Of a DNA stretch of 64,000 bases, positions 43,910-50,811 are shown one piece after another. Made by a program: the position numbers and the translations under genes. The DNA comes from Paenibacillus pinihumi DSM 23905 = JCM 16419. GTDB lineage: Bacteria; Bacillota; Bacilli; Paenibacillales; Paenibacillaceae. The notes beneath the pieces were generated by a model. That model was not told where the DNA came from, made no database searches, and worked only from the letters and a program-made list of their open reading frames with translations. How positions within the stretch are numbered: position 1 is the first letter of the stretch; each line of letters starts with the position of its first letter. Location: contig NZ_AULX01000006.1 in NCBI RefSeq assembly GCF_000422505.1, positions 434,001-498,000 on the forward strand, written 5' to 3'.

Positions 43910-45232
43910 TTACTGTGGCAAACCCGGAACGCCATCATTGCCCTGCTGCTGTATGGTCATAATGGCTTCCTCAACAGTCAGCTTGTTAGCAAGCACTTCC
44001 CGTGTCCGTGCCTCGATAATTCCCGAGAACGTCTGATAGAATGATGGAGGCAGATTCGATAAGTTCAAATGATTCGCTTGCGGCTTCAGCATGTAGAATG
44101 GTTCCAGCTCAAGATTGCTTGTATTGGCATTGAATAGAGTCCGGGTGAGAAGCCCATCCCCCATGGTGAAGGACTCGGCTTTGGCAAATTCTTCGCTGTT
44201 TGCAAATTTAATAAATTCCCATGCAATGCTGGTGTGTTCCGAATCAGCCCGAATACCGAACAAATCAGCAAGGCTCATATAGGCAGAATCTGTGGGGTTG
44301 GAAGAACTTACGGGGACGCTGACCATTTTCCAATGGGATGGCGCTTTTGAAGTCTCTAACCGGTTAATGTATGATGGACCGCTTATTCTCATCGCTGCGC
44401 GTCCTGAAGCGAATAAATCGGCCTCCTCTTCAAGTGAACCGGCATTCGGGGGATTCGGAATATATAATCGCCCGGTGCTAAGCAAATCTATAACTGACAC
44501 ATATACCTGCTTCCATCGCTCCGAGTCAAAAATCAATTTCCCATCCTCATCACTTAACTTTAAATTTTCAGTTTTCCCCCAATCCAGAATCAATTGAGAA
44601 ATCCCGTTATATTCTGCCAGCTGAAAGCCGTAAATCCGTTCCTCCCTGTCTTCAGATAATGGAAACCTGTTGGCCAGATCCATAATTTGTTCCCATGTCA
44701 TTTGGTTTTGCGGCGGTTCGACCCCATAAGCCTGAAATAAATCGGAATTGTAAAATAACGCTGATGAATAGAACGCTGATGCTAAGCCGTATAATTTGCC
44801 GTTTCCCCGCTCCTTAAGCGCATCCAGGACCGTAGCATGCATACCTTCTATATCAAATTCATCCTGTTGAATCAGAACATCAAGCGGATATAATTCACCG
44901 TCTGCTGCTAACTTCTCGTATTCCTGCAAATTGAGCAACAATAGATCCGGCCGCTCCTGTTGAATCAGCTGATTTAGTTGTTCCTTACGATCCCCGGTCC
45001 CTAAATCGCTGCCAATCCGTGGTTTGCTGACCACTTCAATGTTAACCTTAGGAAATTTCTGATTGAACCATTTGCCGTATTTTCGATAAAATGATTCCTC
45101 ATCCCAATACATGACTTTAATCGACGCACTTGTATTTGGATCCGGAGGTTCGCGGCCATCCCCAGAACACGCGCCTAACAGCAGCAGCATTATAATGATG
45201 ACAGCAGAAAGCAGGTTGTTATACTTTCGCAC
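43910..45232 (-). CDS. Extracellular solute-binding lipoprotein (SBP_bac_1 type), orphan
   Basis: The 440-residue lipoprotein has a signal peptide with LLGAC (Cys22). The mature part has the family-1 (sugar) binding fold: KVMYWDEESFYRKYGKWFNQKFPKVNIEV, then RPDLLLLNLQEYEKLAADGELYPLD, MTWEQIMDLANRFPL, and FASGRAAMRISGPSY. These usually feed carbohydrate ABC importers or two-component systems, but no permease or ATPase gene is nearby. It diverges from a paralogous lipoprotein 147 bp away. Confidence 0.88.
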   Translation of the reverse strand: MRKYNNLLSAVIIIMLLLLGACSGDGREPPDPNTSASIKVMYWDEESFYRKYGKWFNQKFPKVNIEVVSKPRIGSDLGTGDRKEQLNQLIQQERPDLLLLNLQEYEKLAADGELYPLDVLIQQDEFDIEGMHATVLDALKERGNGKLYGLASAFYSSALFYNSDLFQAYGVEPPQNQMTWEQIMDLANRFPLSEDREERIYGFQLAEYNGISQLILDWGKTENLKLSDEDGKLIFDSERWKQVYVSVIDLLSTGRLYIPNPPNAGSLEEEADLFASGRAAMRISGPSYINRLETSKAPSHWKMVSVPVSSSNPTDSAYMSLADLFGIRADSEHTSIAWEFIKFANSEEFAKAESFTMGDGLLTRTLFNANTSNLELEPFYMLKPQANHLNLSNLPPSFYQTFSGIIEARTREVLANKLTVEEAIMTIQQQGNDGVPGLPQ

Positions 45233-45379
45233 ACTGCACCTCCTTTTTTTTGCAATTATATCATAATATCCAAATTTTGTTTTTCGCTATTCAGTTAATG
45301 AACAGGTATCTAAAACGGATGTAAATACGATATAATAAAAGGATATTATTGGATAATTTATATTTCCGGGGGTGTTTCT
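45233..45379. promoter_or_regulatory. Divergent promoter region of two binding-protein genes
   Basis: An AT-rich 147-bp spacer. TATAAT at 45331-45336 is a likely -10 for the plus-strand gene; its -35 is weak. The minus-strand promoter is not clear. Confidence 0.5.
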
Positions 45380-46708
45380 ATGATCCGCATACACAAAAAG
45401 TTGCGTCCAAATTTACTGTTGGTCCTGCTACTGACCGCAAGCACGCTTTTGGCTTCTTGCAGCGGCACTACTAAAGAAAAAGAGCCGGTCAAGCTCAGAA
45501 TTATGGCTTCAGATGAGTATAGTTTTCAATTCAGTGTTGTTAGGGATTTCTCTGAGAAGTTCTCTGATATCACATTAGAGCCGGTTATACTAGACGACCG
45601 GTTTGCGACCAGTTACGCACTGACGGAAAAGGTGATTTCTGAACAAATGCCGGATGTGATTCGCGTTCCCCCTGGCTTATATCGCAAGTTGGTGGCGGAG
45701 GGTAAGCTGGTTGATCTGGAGCCTATCATTAGGAAGGAGCAATATCCTATTGATAAGATGGTGCCATCCTTAATTGACTATACGCGTGCACAGGGAGGCG
45801 GCAAGCTGTATGGTTTACCTTTGTGGTTCTCTTCTCAGGCACTTTATTTTAATAAAGATTTGTTCAATAAGTACCAAATCCCCTATCCGGAAGACAATAT
45901 GACATGGGAAGAGGTTATTGAACTGGCACAGCGGTTTCCTGTGGCCGAAAGCCGGGACGGTATTGATGGACTGCACATCAGTGGATATATCTATGGGGAA
46001 GGGGCCTTTATTGTGGATATGGCCAAGGCAATAGATCTTCCTTATTTGGATGCCGAAGGAGATCAAGTCACCGTTCAAAATAAAGAATGGAAGAAACTTT
46101 TTGAAACCGTGCTATCCGGCATTCAATCCGGAAATGTGGTCATACAAGAAGATCTGGCTCCAGAAAAATTTGTTGCAGGCAAGGCGGCTTTAAATTTAAG
46201 TTATCCCTTTATGGCCGGCAAATTGAATGATCCCTTGTATGATCCGGATAGACTCAAAGACAGGGTCATGTTCGACTGGGGGATTGTAACGGCTCCTATA
46301 AATCCGGAGAACCCCGAAAATACAAATTGGGAAATCCAAAAAATTTATGGCATTAATAGTTCTTCTGCAAATATTGAAGCTGCATGGGAGTATCTCAAAT
46401 ATAGTATTGGTCCAGATAAAGGAACTCCGGGAGAGTCGATCTGGGCAGAGCAAATGCAAGAAATCGGGGGACGGAGCCTTGAACCTTTTTATAAATTGCC
46501 GCCGAAGATGCATAGCAGGGAGTATCCTGCCGTACCCGGTGTTTTTCATGAGAAGCTGCCAATGATTATAAAAAAACATTTTGATACGATCCTTCGCGGG
46601 GAAGCAACCCTTGACGAAGCATTAGCATTCATACAAGTGGAAGGACAATTGCTGTTGACTCAGTCGAAAGAAGAGGCAAGTGAAATCGTCGAGGGATTGG
46701 GAGACTAA
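45380..46708 (+). CDS. Extracellular solute-binding lipoprotein (SBP_bac_1 type), orphan
   Basis: The 442-residue lipoprotein has a lipobox LASC (Cys27) and the same family-1 fold as its divergent neighbour: KLRIMASDEYSFQFSVVRDFSEKF, PDVIRVPPGLYRKLVAEGKLVDLEP, NMTWEEVIELAQRFPV, FVAGKAALNLSYPFMAGK. Shared motifs (MTWE-x2-I/V-x3-A-x2-FP) indicate a duplicated pair. The SD is GGGGGTG. No transporter membrane genes are near, so it may use a shared permease or serve as a sensor. It is the last bacterial gene before the prophage boundary. Confidence 0.88.
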   Translation: MIRIHKKLRPNLLLVLLLTASTLLASCSGTTKEKEPVKLRIMASDEYSFQFSVVRDFSEKFSDITLEPVILDDRFATSYALTEKVISEQMPDVIRVPPGLYRKLVAEGKLVDLEPIIRKEQYPIDKMVPSLIDYTRAQGGGKLYGLPLWFSSQALYFNKDLFNKYQIPYPEDNMTWEEVIELAQRFPVAESRDGIDGLHISGYIYGEGAFIVDMAKAIDLPYLDAEGDQVTVQNKEWKKLFETVLSGIQSGNVVIQEDLAPEKFVAGKAALNLSYPFMAGKLNDPLYDPDRLKDRVMFDWGIVTAPINPENPENTNWEIQKIYGINSSSANIEAAWEYLKYSIGPDKGTPGESIWAEQMQEIGGRSLEPFYKLPPKMHSREYPAVPGVFHEKLPMIIKKHFDTILRGEATLDEALAFIQVEGQLLLTQSKEEASEIVEGLGD

Positions 46709-46853
46709 AAAAACATACCATAGGCAGTTCCCCCCAAGGCAAGTCGGGTTTTTACCAAGCAACTGGAGAGTCTACATCCACAACGGGTCAAATTTGCCCC
46801 GTTGACCTGCCCCATAGGGCAAAAACGCTTGTCACATATCAAAAAACAACAAC

Positions 46854-46879
46854 AAAAAAACCCTTGCTGCGCAAGGGTT
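46854..46879 (-). terminator. Terminator of the host tRNA-Gly gene
   Basis: AACCCTTGCGCAGCAAGGGTT is followed by TTTTTTGTTG on the minus strand, 15 nt after the tRNA 3' end. It is the original terminator of the tRNA gene. Confidence 0.88.
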
Positions 46880-46894
46880 ATCACTTATTATGTA

Positions 46895-46945
46895 TGGAGC
46901 GGGTGATGGGAATCGAACCCACGCTATTAGCTTGGAAGGCTAATA
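46895..46945 (-). other. tRNA-Gly(TCC) 3' half: prophage attachment site
   Basis: Read on the minus strand, the segment gives the anticodon arm (stem TTAGC/GCTAA, loop CTTCCAA, anticodon TCC), the variable loop, the T arm (GGGTTCGATTCCC) and the 3' acceptor strand ending CACCCGCTCCA. The D arm and 5' acceptor strand are absent; unrelated AT-rich sequence begins at about 46946. A half tRNA with its own terminator at one end of a prophage is the hallmark of tRNA-directed integration, so this is the left att site. The intact, phage-restored gene should be at the far right end. Confidence 0.85.
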
Positions 46946-47100
46946 TGGCCGCTATTAACGGTTATTAAATAATCGTAAACCTATTATTATATATAGCGTT
47001 CGTTTCAACGTGGTTTGTAATGATTGGTAAGCAATATTAATATTTCAAGAATGTTTTGCCCCATTTTTGCCCCATTCTGCCCCATGCCCCACTAACGAAA

Positions 47101-47132
47101 AAAAGAGCCTTGGCATTTGCCAGGGCTCTCTT
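47101..47132 (-). terminator. Terminator of the LexA-HTH gene pair
   Basis: GAGAGCCCTGGCAAATGCCAAGGCTCT is followed by TTTTTTT on the minus strand, directly after the second HTH gene. Confidence 0.9.
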
Positions 47133-47136
47133 AATA

Positions 47137-47364
47137 TTATCGTCCAAAATTGAATTCCCAAGCTTGAATGACCCGCATCTCGCCATGCCGCTCCGGATTC
47201 CATTCTAGAAACTGTTTGGCCGTCAGTTGATGAAGAATAAATTTAATTCGACCAATAGGCTTGCCTGTTTTGATGCAAAGCTCCCGGATCGTTGGCGGCC
47301 TACGATTGGCCACAGAATAATTATAGCAGATGCGCAGGACCTTGCGCTCCAGATCACTCAGCAT
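47137..47364 (-). CDS. Phage winged-helix protein resembling the LexA DNA-binding domain
   Basis: The 75-residue protein reads as a LexA-type winged helix: LERKVLRICYNYSVANRRPPTIRELCIKTGK, then a recognition helix IGRIKFILHQL and a wing (EWNPERHGEMRVI). It has no S24 peptidase domain. The ATG at 47364 is chosen because it overlaps the end of the upstream gene by 11 nt, giving coupling; the frame is open to 47418 without an SD. It is the second of two related small HTH genes and ends at a strong terminator. Confidence 0.65.
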   Translation of the reverse strand: MLSDLERKVLRICYNYSVANRRPPTIRELCIKTGKPIGRIKFILHQLTAKQFLEWNPERHGEMRVIQAWEFNFGR

Positions 47365-47575
47365 TGACCAGTACTCTGATTGTGCGTGGAGCTGATGGCT
47401 CCCAACGTATGAACCCATTATTTTGAAGGCGGGTCAAATAAGCATGTATGGTGCTTGTAGACGTAATGTTCAGCTCTGCCCCAATTTCTCGAAGTGTGGG
47501 CGGATAATTGTGCTGACTGACGAATGAAACAATGAAATTTAAGACTCTCTTTTGCTTCGGTGTAATTTTCCCCAT
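47354..47575 (-). CDS. LexA DNA-binding-domain protein without peptidase domain
   Basis: The 73-residue product is a close match to the N-terminal LexA HTH: TPKQKRVLNFIVSFVSQHNYPPTLREIGAEL, then STSTIHAYLTRLQNNGFI and a wing RWEPSAPRTIRVL. The self-cleavage and dimerisation domain of LexA is missing. The ATG at 47575 has an AAAGGGTG SD. Its promoter carries a LexA-type box (GAAC-N4-GTTC) just after the -10, so the gene may be SOS-controlled or self-controlled. It could compete with host LexA for operators, or act as a phage switch component. Confidence 0.8.
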   Translation of the reverse strand: MGKITPKQKRVLNFIVSFVSQHNYPPTLREIGAELNITSTSTIHAYLTRLQNNGFIRWEPSAPRTIRVLVNAE

Positions 47576-47598
47576 TACTATCACCCTTTCTTTATACA

Positions 47599-47610
47599 GA
47601 ACACTTGTTC
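47599..47610. promoter_or_regulatory. LexA/DinR-type SOS box
   Basis: GAACACTTGTTC on the plus strand (GAACAAGTGTTC on the minus strand) matches the Gram-positive LexA box GAAC-N4-GTTC. It lies between the -10 and the start of the LexA-HTH gene. Confidence 0.7.
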
Positions 47611-47612
47611 CT

Positions 47613-47640
47613 ATTATACAAGAAAACTTCCAATTTACAA
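47613..47640 (-). promoter_or_regulatory. Promoter of the LexA-HTH pair
   Basis: On the minus strand TTGTAA and a perfect TATAAT are 16 bp apart. The LexA-type box follows directly. Confidence 0.7.
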
Positions 47641-47642
47641 TA

Positions 47643-47668
47643 AAAAAAGACCTGCATGCGCGGGTCCA
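47643..47668 (-). terminator. Terminator of the XRE repressor gene
   Basis: GACCCGCGCATGCAGGTC (one mismatch in the stem) is followed by TTTTTTT on the minus strand, right after the repressor stop. Confidence 0.8.
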
Positions 47669-47670
47669 TT

Positions 47671-47874
47671 TTAATCCTGTTTATATTCAATTACTTGTTC
47701 AACCCTTAAGCCGTAAACACGGCATAATGTTTCCAGCGTATCTGTCTTAAAAGGAAATTTATCATTATATATATTTCCGATAGTTGGCATCGAAAAGCCT
47801 GTTTCTGCCGCTACATCCTTTCGCTCTTTTTTATTCACGAAACACCAGTGACGAAATGGTTCGAAAGTCAGCAT
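47671..47874 (-). CDS. XRE-family phage repressor-like regulator
   Basis: The 67-residue Cro/C1-type HTH protein has KERKDVAAETGFSMPTIGNIYNDKF as helix-turn-helix, and KTDTLETLCRVYGLRVEQVIEY as helices 4-5. It is transcribed away from the early plus-strand phage genes, with an AT-rich operator region between. The SD is AAAGGG. Its own -10 (TATAAT, minus, 47911-47916) has a -35 region that overlaps a TAAACT half-site, so it probably controls itself and the divergent promoter. Confidence 0.85.
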   Translation of the reverse strand: MLTFEPFRHWCFVNKKERKDVAAETGFSMPTIGNIYNDKFPFKTDTLETLCRVYGLRVEQVIEYKQD

Positions 47875-47910
47875 ATTCCCAACCCTTTCTAAAAAGTTTC
47901 CTCATACCAT

Positions 47911-48014
47911 ATTATACTAAAATCCCTAATACGTAAACTTCAATTCACTTTTTATAAAACATAATTTATTAAATATAAACTGTAGTTTACTTTTTGGAAT
48001 AATTATGTTATAAT
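47911..48014. promoter_or_regulatory. Divergent phage promoters with operator palindrome
   Basis: The plus-strand promoter is TTTACT (47986-47991), a 17-bp spacer, then TATAAT (48009-48014). The minus-strand -10 is at 47911-47916. The palindrome TAAACTGTAGTTTA (47976-47989) overlaps the plus -35, and a TAAACT half-site at 47934-47939 overlaps the minus -35. This is the layout of a lysogeny control region. Confidence 0.7.
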
Positions 48015-48057
48015 TTAATTAAGAGGTTGAGAGAATGACCTCCGAAAGGGTGAAAAG

Positions 48058-48189
48058 ATGAAAGATTGGGTAGGGCTTCTCACGGCGGTCATCCAGTTGG
48101 TAACAGCAGTCATGCTTTTCCGGGTGGCAAGCCAAGAGAAAAACAAAAAAGGAACCAAAAAACGCCGCGCACCACGCAAACGTAAATAG
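48058..48189 (+). CDS. Small membrane peptide with basic tail (43 aa)
   Basis: One TM helix (residues ~4-21: WVGLLTAVIQLVTAVMLF) is followed by a strongly basic tail (KNKKGTKKRRAPRKRK). It is the first gene after the phage plus-strand promoter, with a GAAAGG SD. The function is unknown. The design (short TM helix plus Lys/Arg tail) is shared by type I toxins and by small phage membrane proteins. Confidence 0.55.
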   Translation: MKDWVGLLTAVIQLVTAVMLFRVASQEKNKKGTKKRRAPRKRK

Positions 48190-48274
48190 GTTCCCTCGGA
48201 GGGGAATAGCCTCCCCTCCTCCCAATCTTAACATAAACGGCTGAGTGTAACAATCTGCTGAGGGAGGAATGCGA

Positions 48275-48469
48275 ATGGCACGTAAATCAAAAGTCATCAG
48301 TTATAAAGGCTTCAAAATAAAAGAAAGTAATGACACAACGACAAAGCTACCGACTTTTAAAGTATATACATCTGAAGAATGGCAATATGGAGAAGGATAC
48401 CGCTTGTACGACTGGGAAGCATGTTCCATGGAAGAGGCAACGGAATTTATAGATAGCTATGAATTGTAA
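48275..48469 (+). CDS. Small phage protein of unknown function (64 aa)
   Basis: A soluble acidic protein with a basic N-terminus (ARKSKVISYKGFKIKE) and an aspartate/glutamate-rich end (LYDWEACSMEEATEFIDSYEL). The second ATG at 48275 is chosen because GGAGGA lies 7-8 nt upstream. It is in the plus-strand early cluster after the repressor switch. Confidence 0.65.
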   Translation: MARKSKVISYKGFKIKESNDTTTKLPTFKVYTSEEWQYGEGYRLYDWEACSMEEATEFIDSYEL

Positions 48470-48493
48470 TGCAGCTTAAAAGGAGGATGCCTA

Positions 48494-48583
48494 ATGGATA
48501 CAATAACTTTGATCATAAGCCTTGCAGCTCTTACGATAAGTGTAACAGCAATGCTTCGGGCAATTAAAAACAAAAGGGGCTAA
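48494..48583 (+). CDS. Very small membrane peptide (29 aa)
   Basis: A 29-residue peptide with one TM helix (ITLIISLAALTISVTAML) and a basic end (RAIKNKRG), after a strong AGGAGG SD. It follows the 64-residue gene by 24 nt. It resembles the first small membrane peptide at 48058 and could be toxin-like or holin-accessory; no family is recognised. Confidence 0.5.
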   Translation: MDTITLIISLAALTISVTAMLRAIKNKRG

Positions 48584-48588
48584 CGCAC

Positions 48589-49095
48589 TTGACATGGAAT
48601 GAAGTGACGTATGCATGCGGCCATGTTATACGGGAACAGCTTTATGGTGATAACAAGGATCGTGACCGGCACATAACTTCAGCGTTAAATCGACAATGTC
48701 GGGATTGTTACAGGGCTGCTATAACGGCCGCTGCCGAGGAAGTAGAATTGCTGAAGGAGCTTTCTCCGCTCACCGGCAGCGAGAAACAAATTGAACAGGC
48801 AACAAGAATACGTCCGGGTGTGCTTGAAGAATTGGAGAAATTGAAATCTTCGATTTCCAACAGGAAACCCATTAATGTTGCTGGCGAAAAAATATTGGCC
48901 ATAATGCATGAATGGGTAGACGAGAGGATCAATCAGGATTCCTCGTCGTGGTGGATTGAAAACCGGGAAAGAGATTATTTCAGCTTCAAATTAGAGATGA
49001 ACCGAGAGCTGGAGCCGAAAGCAAAGGAAATAATCGCGCAGCATAACAAAGAAAATGGAAGAGAGGTAAAGCCCGATGACTCCAGCAATATATGA
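48589..49095 (+). CDS. Phage protein of unknown function (168 aa) with CxH/CxxC motif
   Basis: The N-terminal part (~8-42) holds YACGHVIREQ and CRDCYRAA, a likely Cys/His metal site. The rest is helical and charged, with a KILAIMHEWVDERI segment. The start is TTG with AGGGG 9 nt upstream. It overlaps the next gene by 20 nt, so the two form a unit. Plus-strand early phage cluster. Confidence 0.65.
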   Translation: MTWNEVTYACGHVIREQLYGDNKDRDRHITSALNRQCRDCYRAAITAAAEEVELLKELSPLTGSEKQIEQATRIRPGVLEELEKLKSSISNRKPINVAGEKILAIMHEWVDERINQDSSSWWIENRERDYFSFKLEMNRELEPKAKEIIAQHNKENGREVKPDDSSNI

Positions 49096-49504
49096 AAAAA
49101 TGCGAATTTGGGAGAATATTGCCCGGCAGCTACAAGAACCAATTTCCAACGAGGTTGATCCATTATACGGAAATACTGATGCTGACTATAGAAAATCAGC
49201 GTTAAAAAGTAAAAAAGAGATAGAGGAAGAGCTGCAGGCGATAGGGATTGACGTAGAATATATCGTCACATCCGTTTACCCCGGATTAAGGCGCAGCACT
49301 TGGGTTTATAATTATAAAATTCTTGAAGTAAAAAAAGAGTCTGGCCAATACGAATATCAGACTTTTGAAGGAGACTTTCAGAGGGAAACTTATAACGATC
49401 TTCGCGTTGCAATAGAAACAGTCGTTTCATTGTACTCCTATATGAACCCCGCTCCTACTGTGGAAGCAGTAATGAAAAAATGGACAGATTATGATACGGT
49501 GTAG
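49076..49504 (+). CDS. Phage protein of unknown function (142 aa)
   Basis: A soluble protein with a helical N-terminal half (KMRIWENIARQL, LKSKKEIEEELQAI) and a beta-like middle (TWVYNYKILEVKKESGQYEY). It overlaps the previous gene and ends at the bidirectional terminator that separates the plus-strand cluster from the lysis genes. The SD is AGAGAGG. Confidence 0.65.
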   Translation: MTPAIYEKMRIWENIARQLQEPISNEVDPLYGNTDADYRKSALKSKKEIEEELQAIGIDVEYIVTSVYPGLRRSTWVYNYKILEVKKESGQYEYQTFEGDFQRETYNDLRVAIETVVSLYSYMNPAPTVEAVMKKWTDYDTV

Positions 49505-49508
49505 CCAA

Positions 49509-49537
49509 GAAACCCGCCTGGCCAGGCGGGTTTTATT
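49509..49537. terminator. Bidirectional terminator
   Basis: AACCCGCCTGGCCAGGCGGGTT is a near-perfect palindrome followed by TTATTTTG on the plus strand. It sits between the converging ends of the early cluster and the endolysin gene. Confidence 0.88.
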
Positions 49538-49541
49538 TTGT

Positions 49542-50294
49542 CTATTGTTTCAACAGCCTTGCAATAATGACCGCCAACTCCGCGCGCGAAACCGACTGAT
49601 CCGGCTTGAATGTGCCGTCGGCATAGCCTTTAACGACTCCGGCTTCAACCGCTGTGCTGATCGCGCCAGTAGCCCAGTGTGTTGCCGGAACATCCGTGAA
49701 CTGTCCTGACATATCAGGTTCCTCCTTTACTTCTTTTTTTACCAGCCCATATGCTGCTGCGATCCCCTCAACGATGGCATTAGCACATACCATTCGATAT
49801 GAGTTCGCCTTTAATAGTTCCGCTTCCGCTCGATTTGTCATGAAGCCACATTCTACAAGAATGGCCGGCATCCGAGCCTCACGGACCATGTGCAGGTTAT
49901 CTTGCTTAACGCCGCGATCGCGTCGCGCTGTAGAAAGAACCAGTTTCCTTTGTACGGCTGTGGCCAGCTTAATAGATGCTGCTGATGGCAAGATGTAGGT
50001 AAACGTCTCAATCCCTTCTGCATTGCTCCAACCATCGCCGCTGGCATTCGCATGAATGGAAATCAGGATATCTGCTTTCCATGAATTTGCCTTATTCGTC
50101 CGTTCCTTGAGCGGAACATCCCGGCTACCATCAGGGGCATGTGTAAAGATTGTCTGTACACCCTCATAGCTTTTCAGCAGCTCAGCGGCATAGTTGGCCA
50201 CAACATTATTAAATTGAAATTCCCTCATGCTTCCATCCGGAGTGCGCTTGCCTGGAGTGTCCGGGCCATGTCCTGCATCAAGTGCAATTTTCAT
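49542..50294 (-). CDS. Phage endolysin: N-acetylmuramoyl-L-alanine amidase with SLH domain
   Basis: The 250-residue enzyme has an Amidase_3 zinc domain (~1-175). His9 (LDAGHGP), Glu25 (SMREFQFNN), the SIHANAS His near 81 and the VECGFMTN Glu near 149 give the full catalytic set. After a KEVKEEPD linker the C-terminus (~196-250) is an S-layer homology repeat (FTDVPATHWATGAISTAVEAG, then GTFKPDQSVSRAE). SLH domains bind pyruvylated wall polymers, so the lysin is targeted to an S-layer-type envelope. It has no signal peptide; release depends on the holin, whose stop overlaps its ATG (ATGA). Confidence 0.93.
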   Translation of the reverse strand: MKIALDAGHGPDTPGKRTPDGSMREFQFNNVVANYAAELLKSYEGVQTIFTHAPDGSRDVPLKERTNKANSWKADILISIHANASGDGWSNAEGIETFTYILPSAASIKLATAVQRKLVLSTARRDRGVKQDNLHMVREARMPAILVECGFMTNRAEAELLKANSYRMVCANAIVEGIAAAYGLVKKEVKEEPDMSGQFTDVPATHWATGAISTAVEAGVVKGYADGTFKPDQSVSRAELAVIIARLLKQ

Positions 50295-50743
50295 TTCTGT
50301 TCACCCTTCCCATTAAGCTGCTGGAGACGATCCTTCATTGCTTGTGGAACGAGGACGTTCAATACGCCTAGATTTTCAATAATAGAAAGCCCTTCACGGC
50401 CAATGTAAAAGTAAAGTACGACCATTCTTAATACAGGAGCTTCATTGCCGACAAGCTGGTCAAACAAAACAGCAAGACCTACCATGGATAGGACGACCCC
50501 TTTGCGAATGCCGCCCCAATACATGACTTCGCTGTTTAGAGTTTTGGTTTTAACAGCCCCCAGAAATCCCGTAATATAATCAATTGCCATACAGTAAGCT
50601 AAAATTTTAAGAGCAGTATCCCAACCCCCTAATGATGCGGCTAAGAAAGTCCCGATGGCTGCAACTGCTCCCCCGATGGCTGTTTCTTTCCCCGACGATC
50701 CCACAGCGGCCGTCAGTATTGTTTGCCCCACTTTACTAATCAT
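50291..50743 (-). CDS. Phage holin (TcdE/BhlA-unrelated, holin_4 type)
   Basis: The 150-residue protein has three to four TM helices (IGGAVAAIGTFLAASLGG, LKILAYCMAIDYITGFLGA, GVVLSMVGLAVLFDQLVG, LRMVVLYFYIGREGLSIIENLG). The ...AIDYITGFLGAVKTKTLNSEVMYWGGIRKG...REGLSIIEN pattern is typical of the phage_holin_4_1 / toxin-secretion holin family. It permits the amidase to reach the wall. The ATG at 50743 has an AAGGAGGAG SD. It is located between tail fibre and endolysin, and overlaps the endolysin by 4 nt. Confidence 0.9.
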   Translation of the reverse strand: MISKVGQTILTAAVGSSGKETAIGGAVAAIGTFLAASLGGWDTALKILAYCMAIDYITGFLGAVKTKTLNSEVMYWGGIRKGVVLSMVGLAVLFDQLVGNEAPVLRMVVLYFYIGREGLSIIENLGVLNVLVPQAMKDRLQQLNGKGEQK

Positions 50744-50767
50744 AGGTTTCTCCTCCTTGAAATAAGA

Positions 50768-50792
50768 CAAAGCCCTGCTTTTGCGGGCTTTG
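50768..50792 (-). terminator. Hairpin between tail fibre and holin genes
   Basis: CAAAGCCCGCAAAAGCAGGGCTTTG forms an 8-bp stem followed by TCTTATTTC on the minus strand. It may attenuate transcription into the lysis genes. Confidence 0.65.
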
Positions 50793-50811
50793 ATTTACTG
50801 TAAATTTTAGC

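Larger units (their letters stand above)
46709..47136. other. Prophage left junction region
   Basis: It holds the tRNA terminator, the tRNA-Gly 3' fragment and the terminator of the LexA-like genes. GCCCCAT-type repeats occur on both sides of the fragment (about 46792-46818 and 47051-47092). The minus-strand reading of the right cluster (MGQKWGKTFLK then stop) resembles the tail of phage integrases, but no integrase body is present here. Confidence 0.5.

Noticed and set aside
46895-46990. Complete functional tRNA-Gly
   Set aside because: The D arm and 5' acceptor strand are missing. Sequence past 46945 cannot pair with the 3' acceptor strand.
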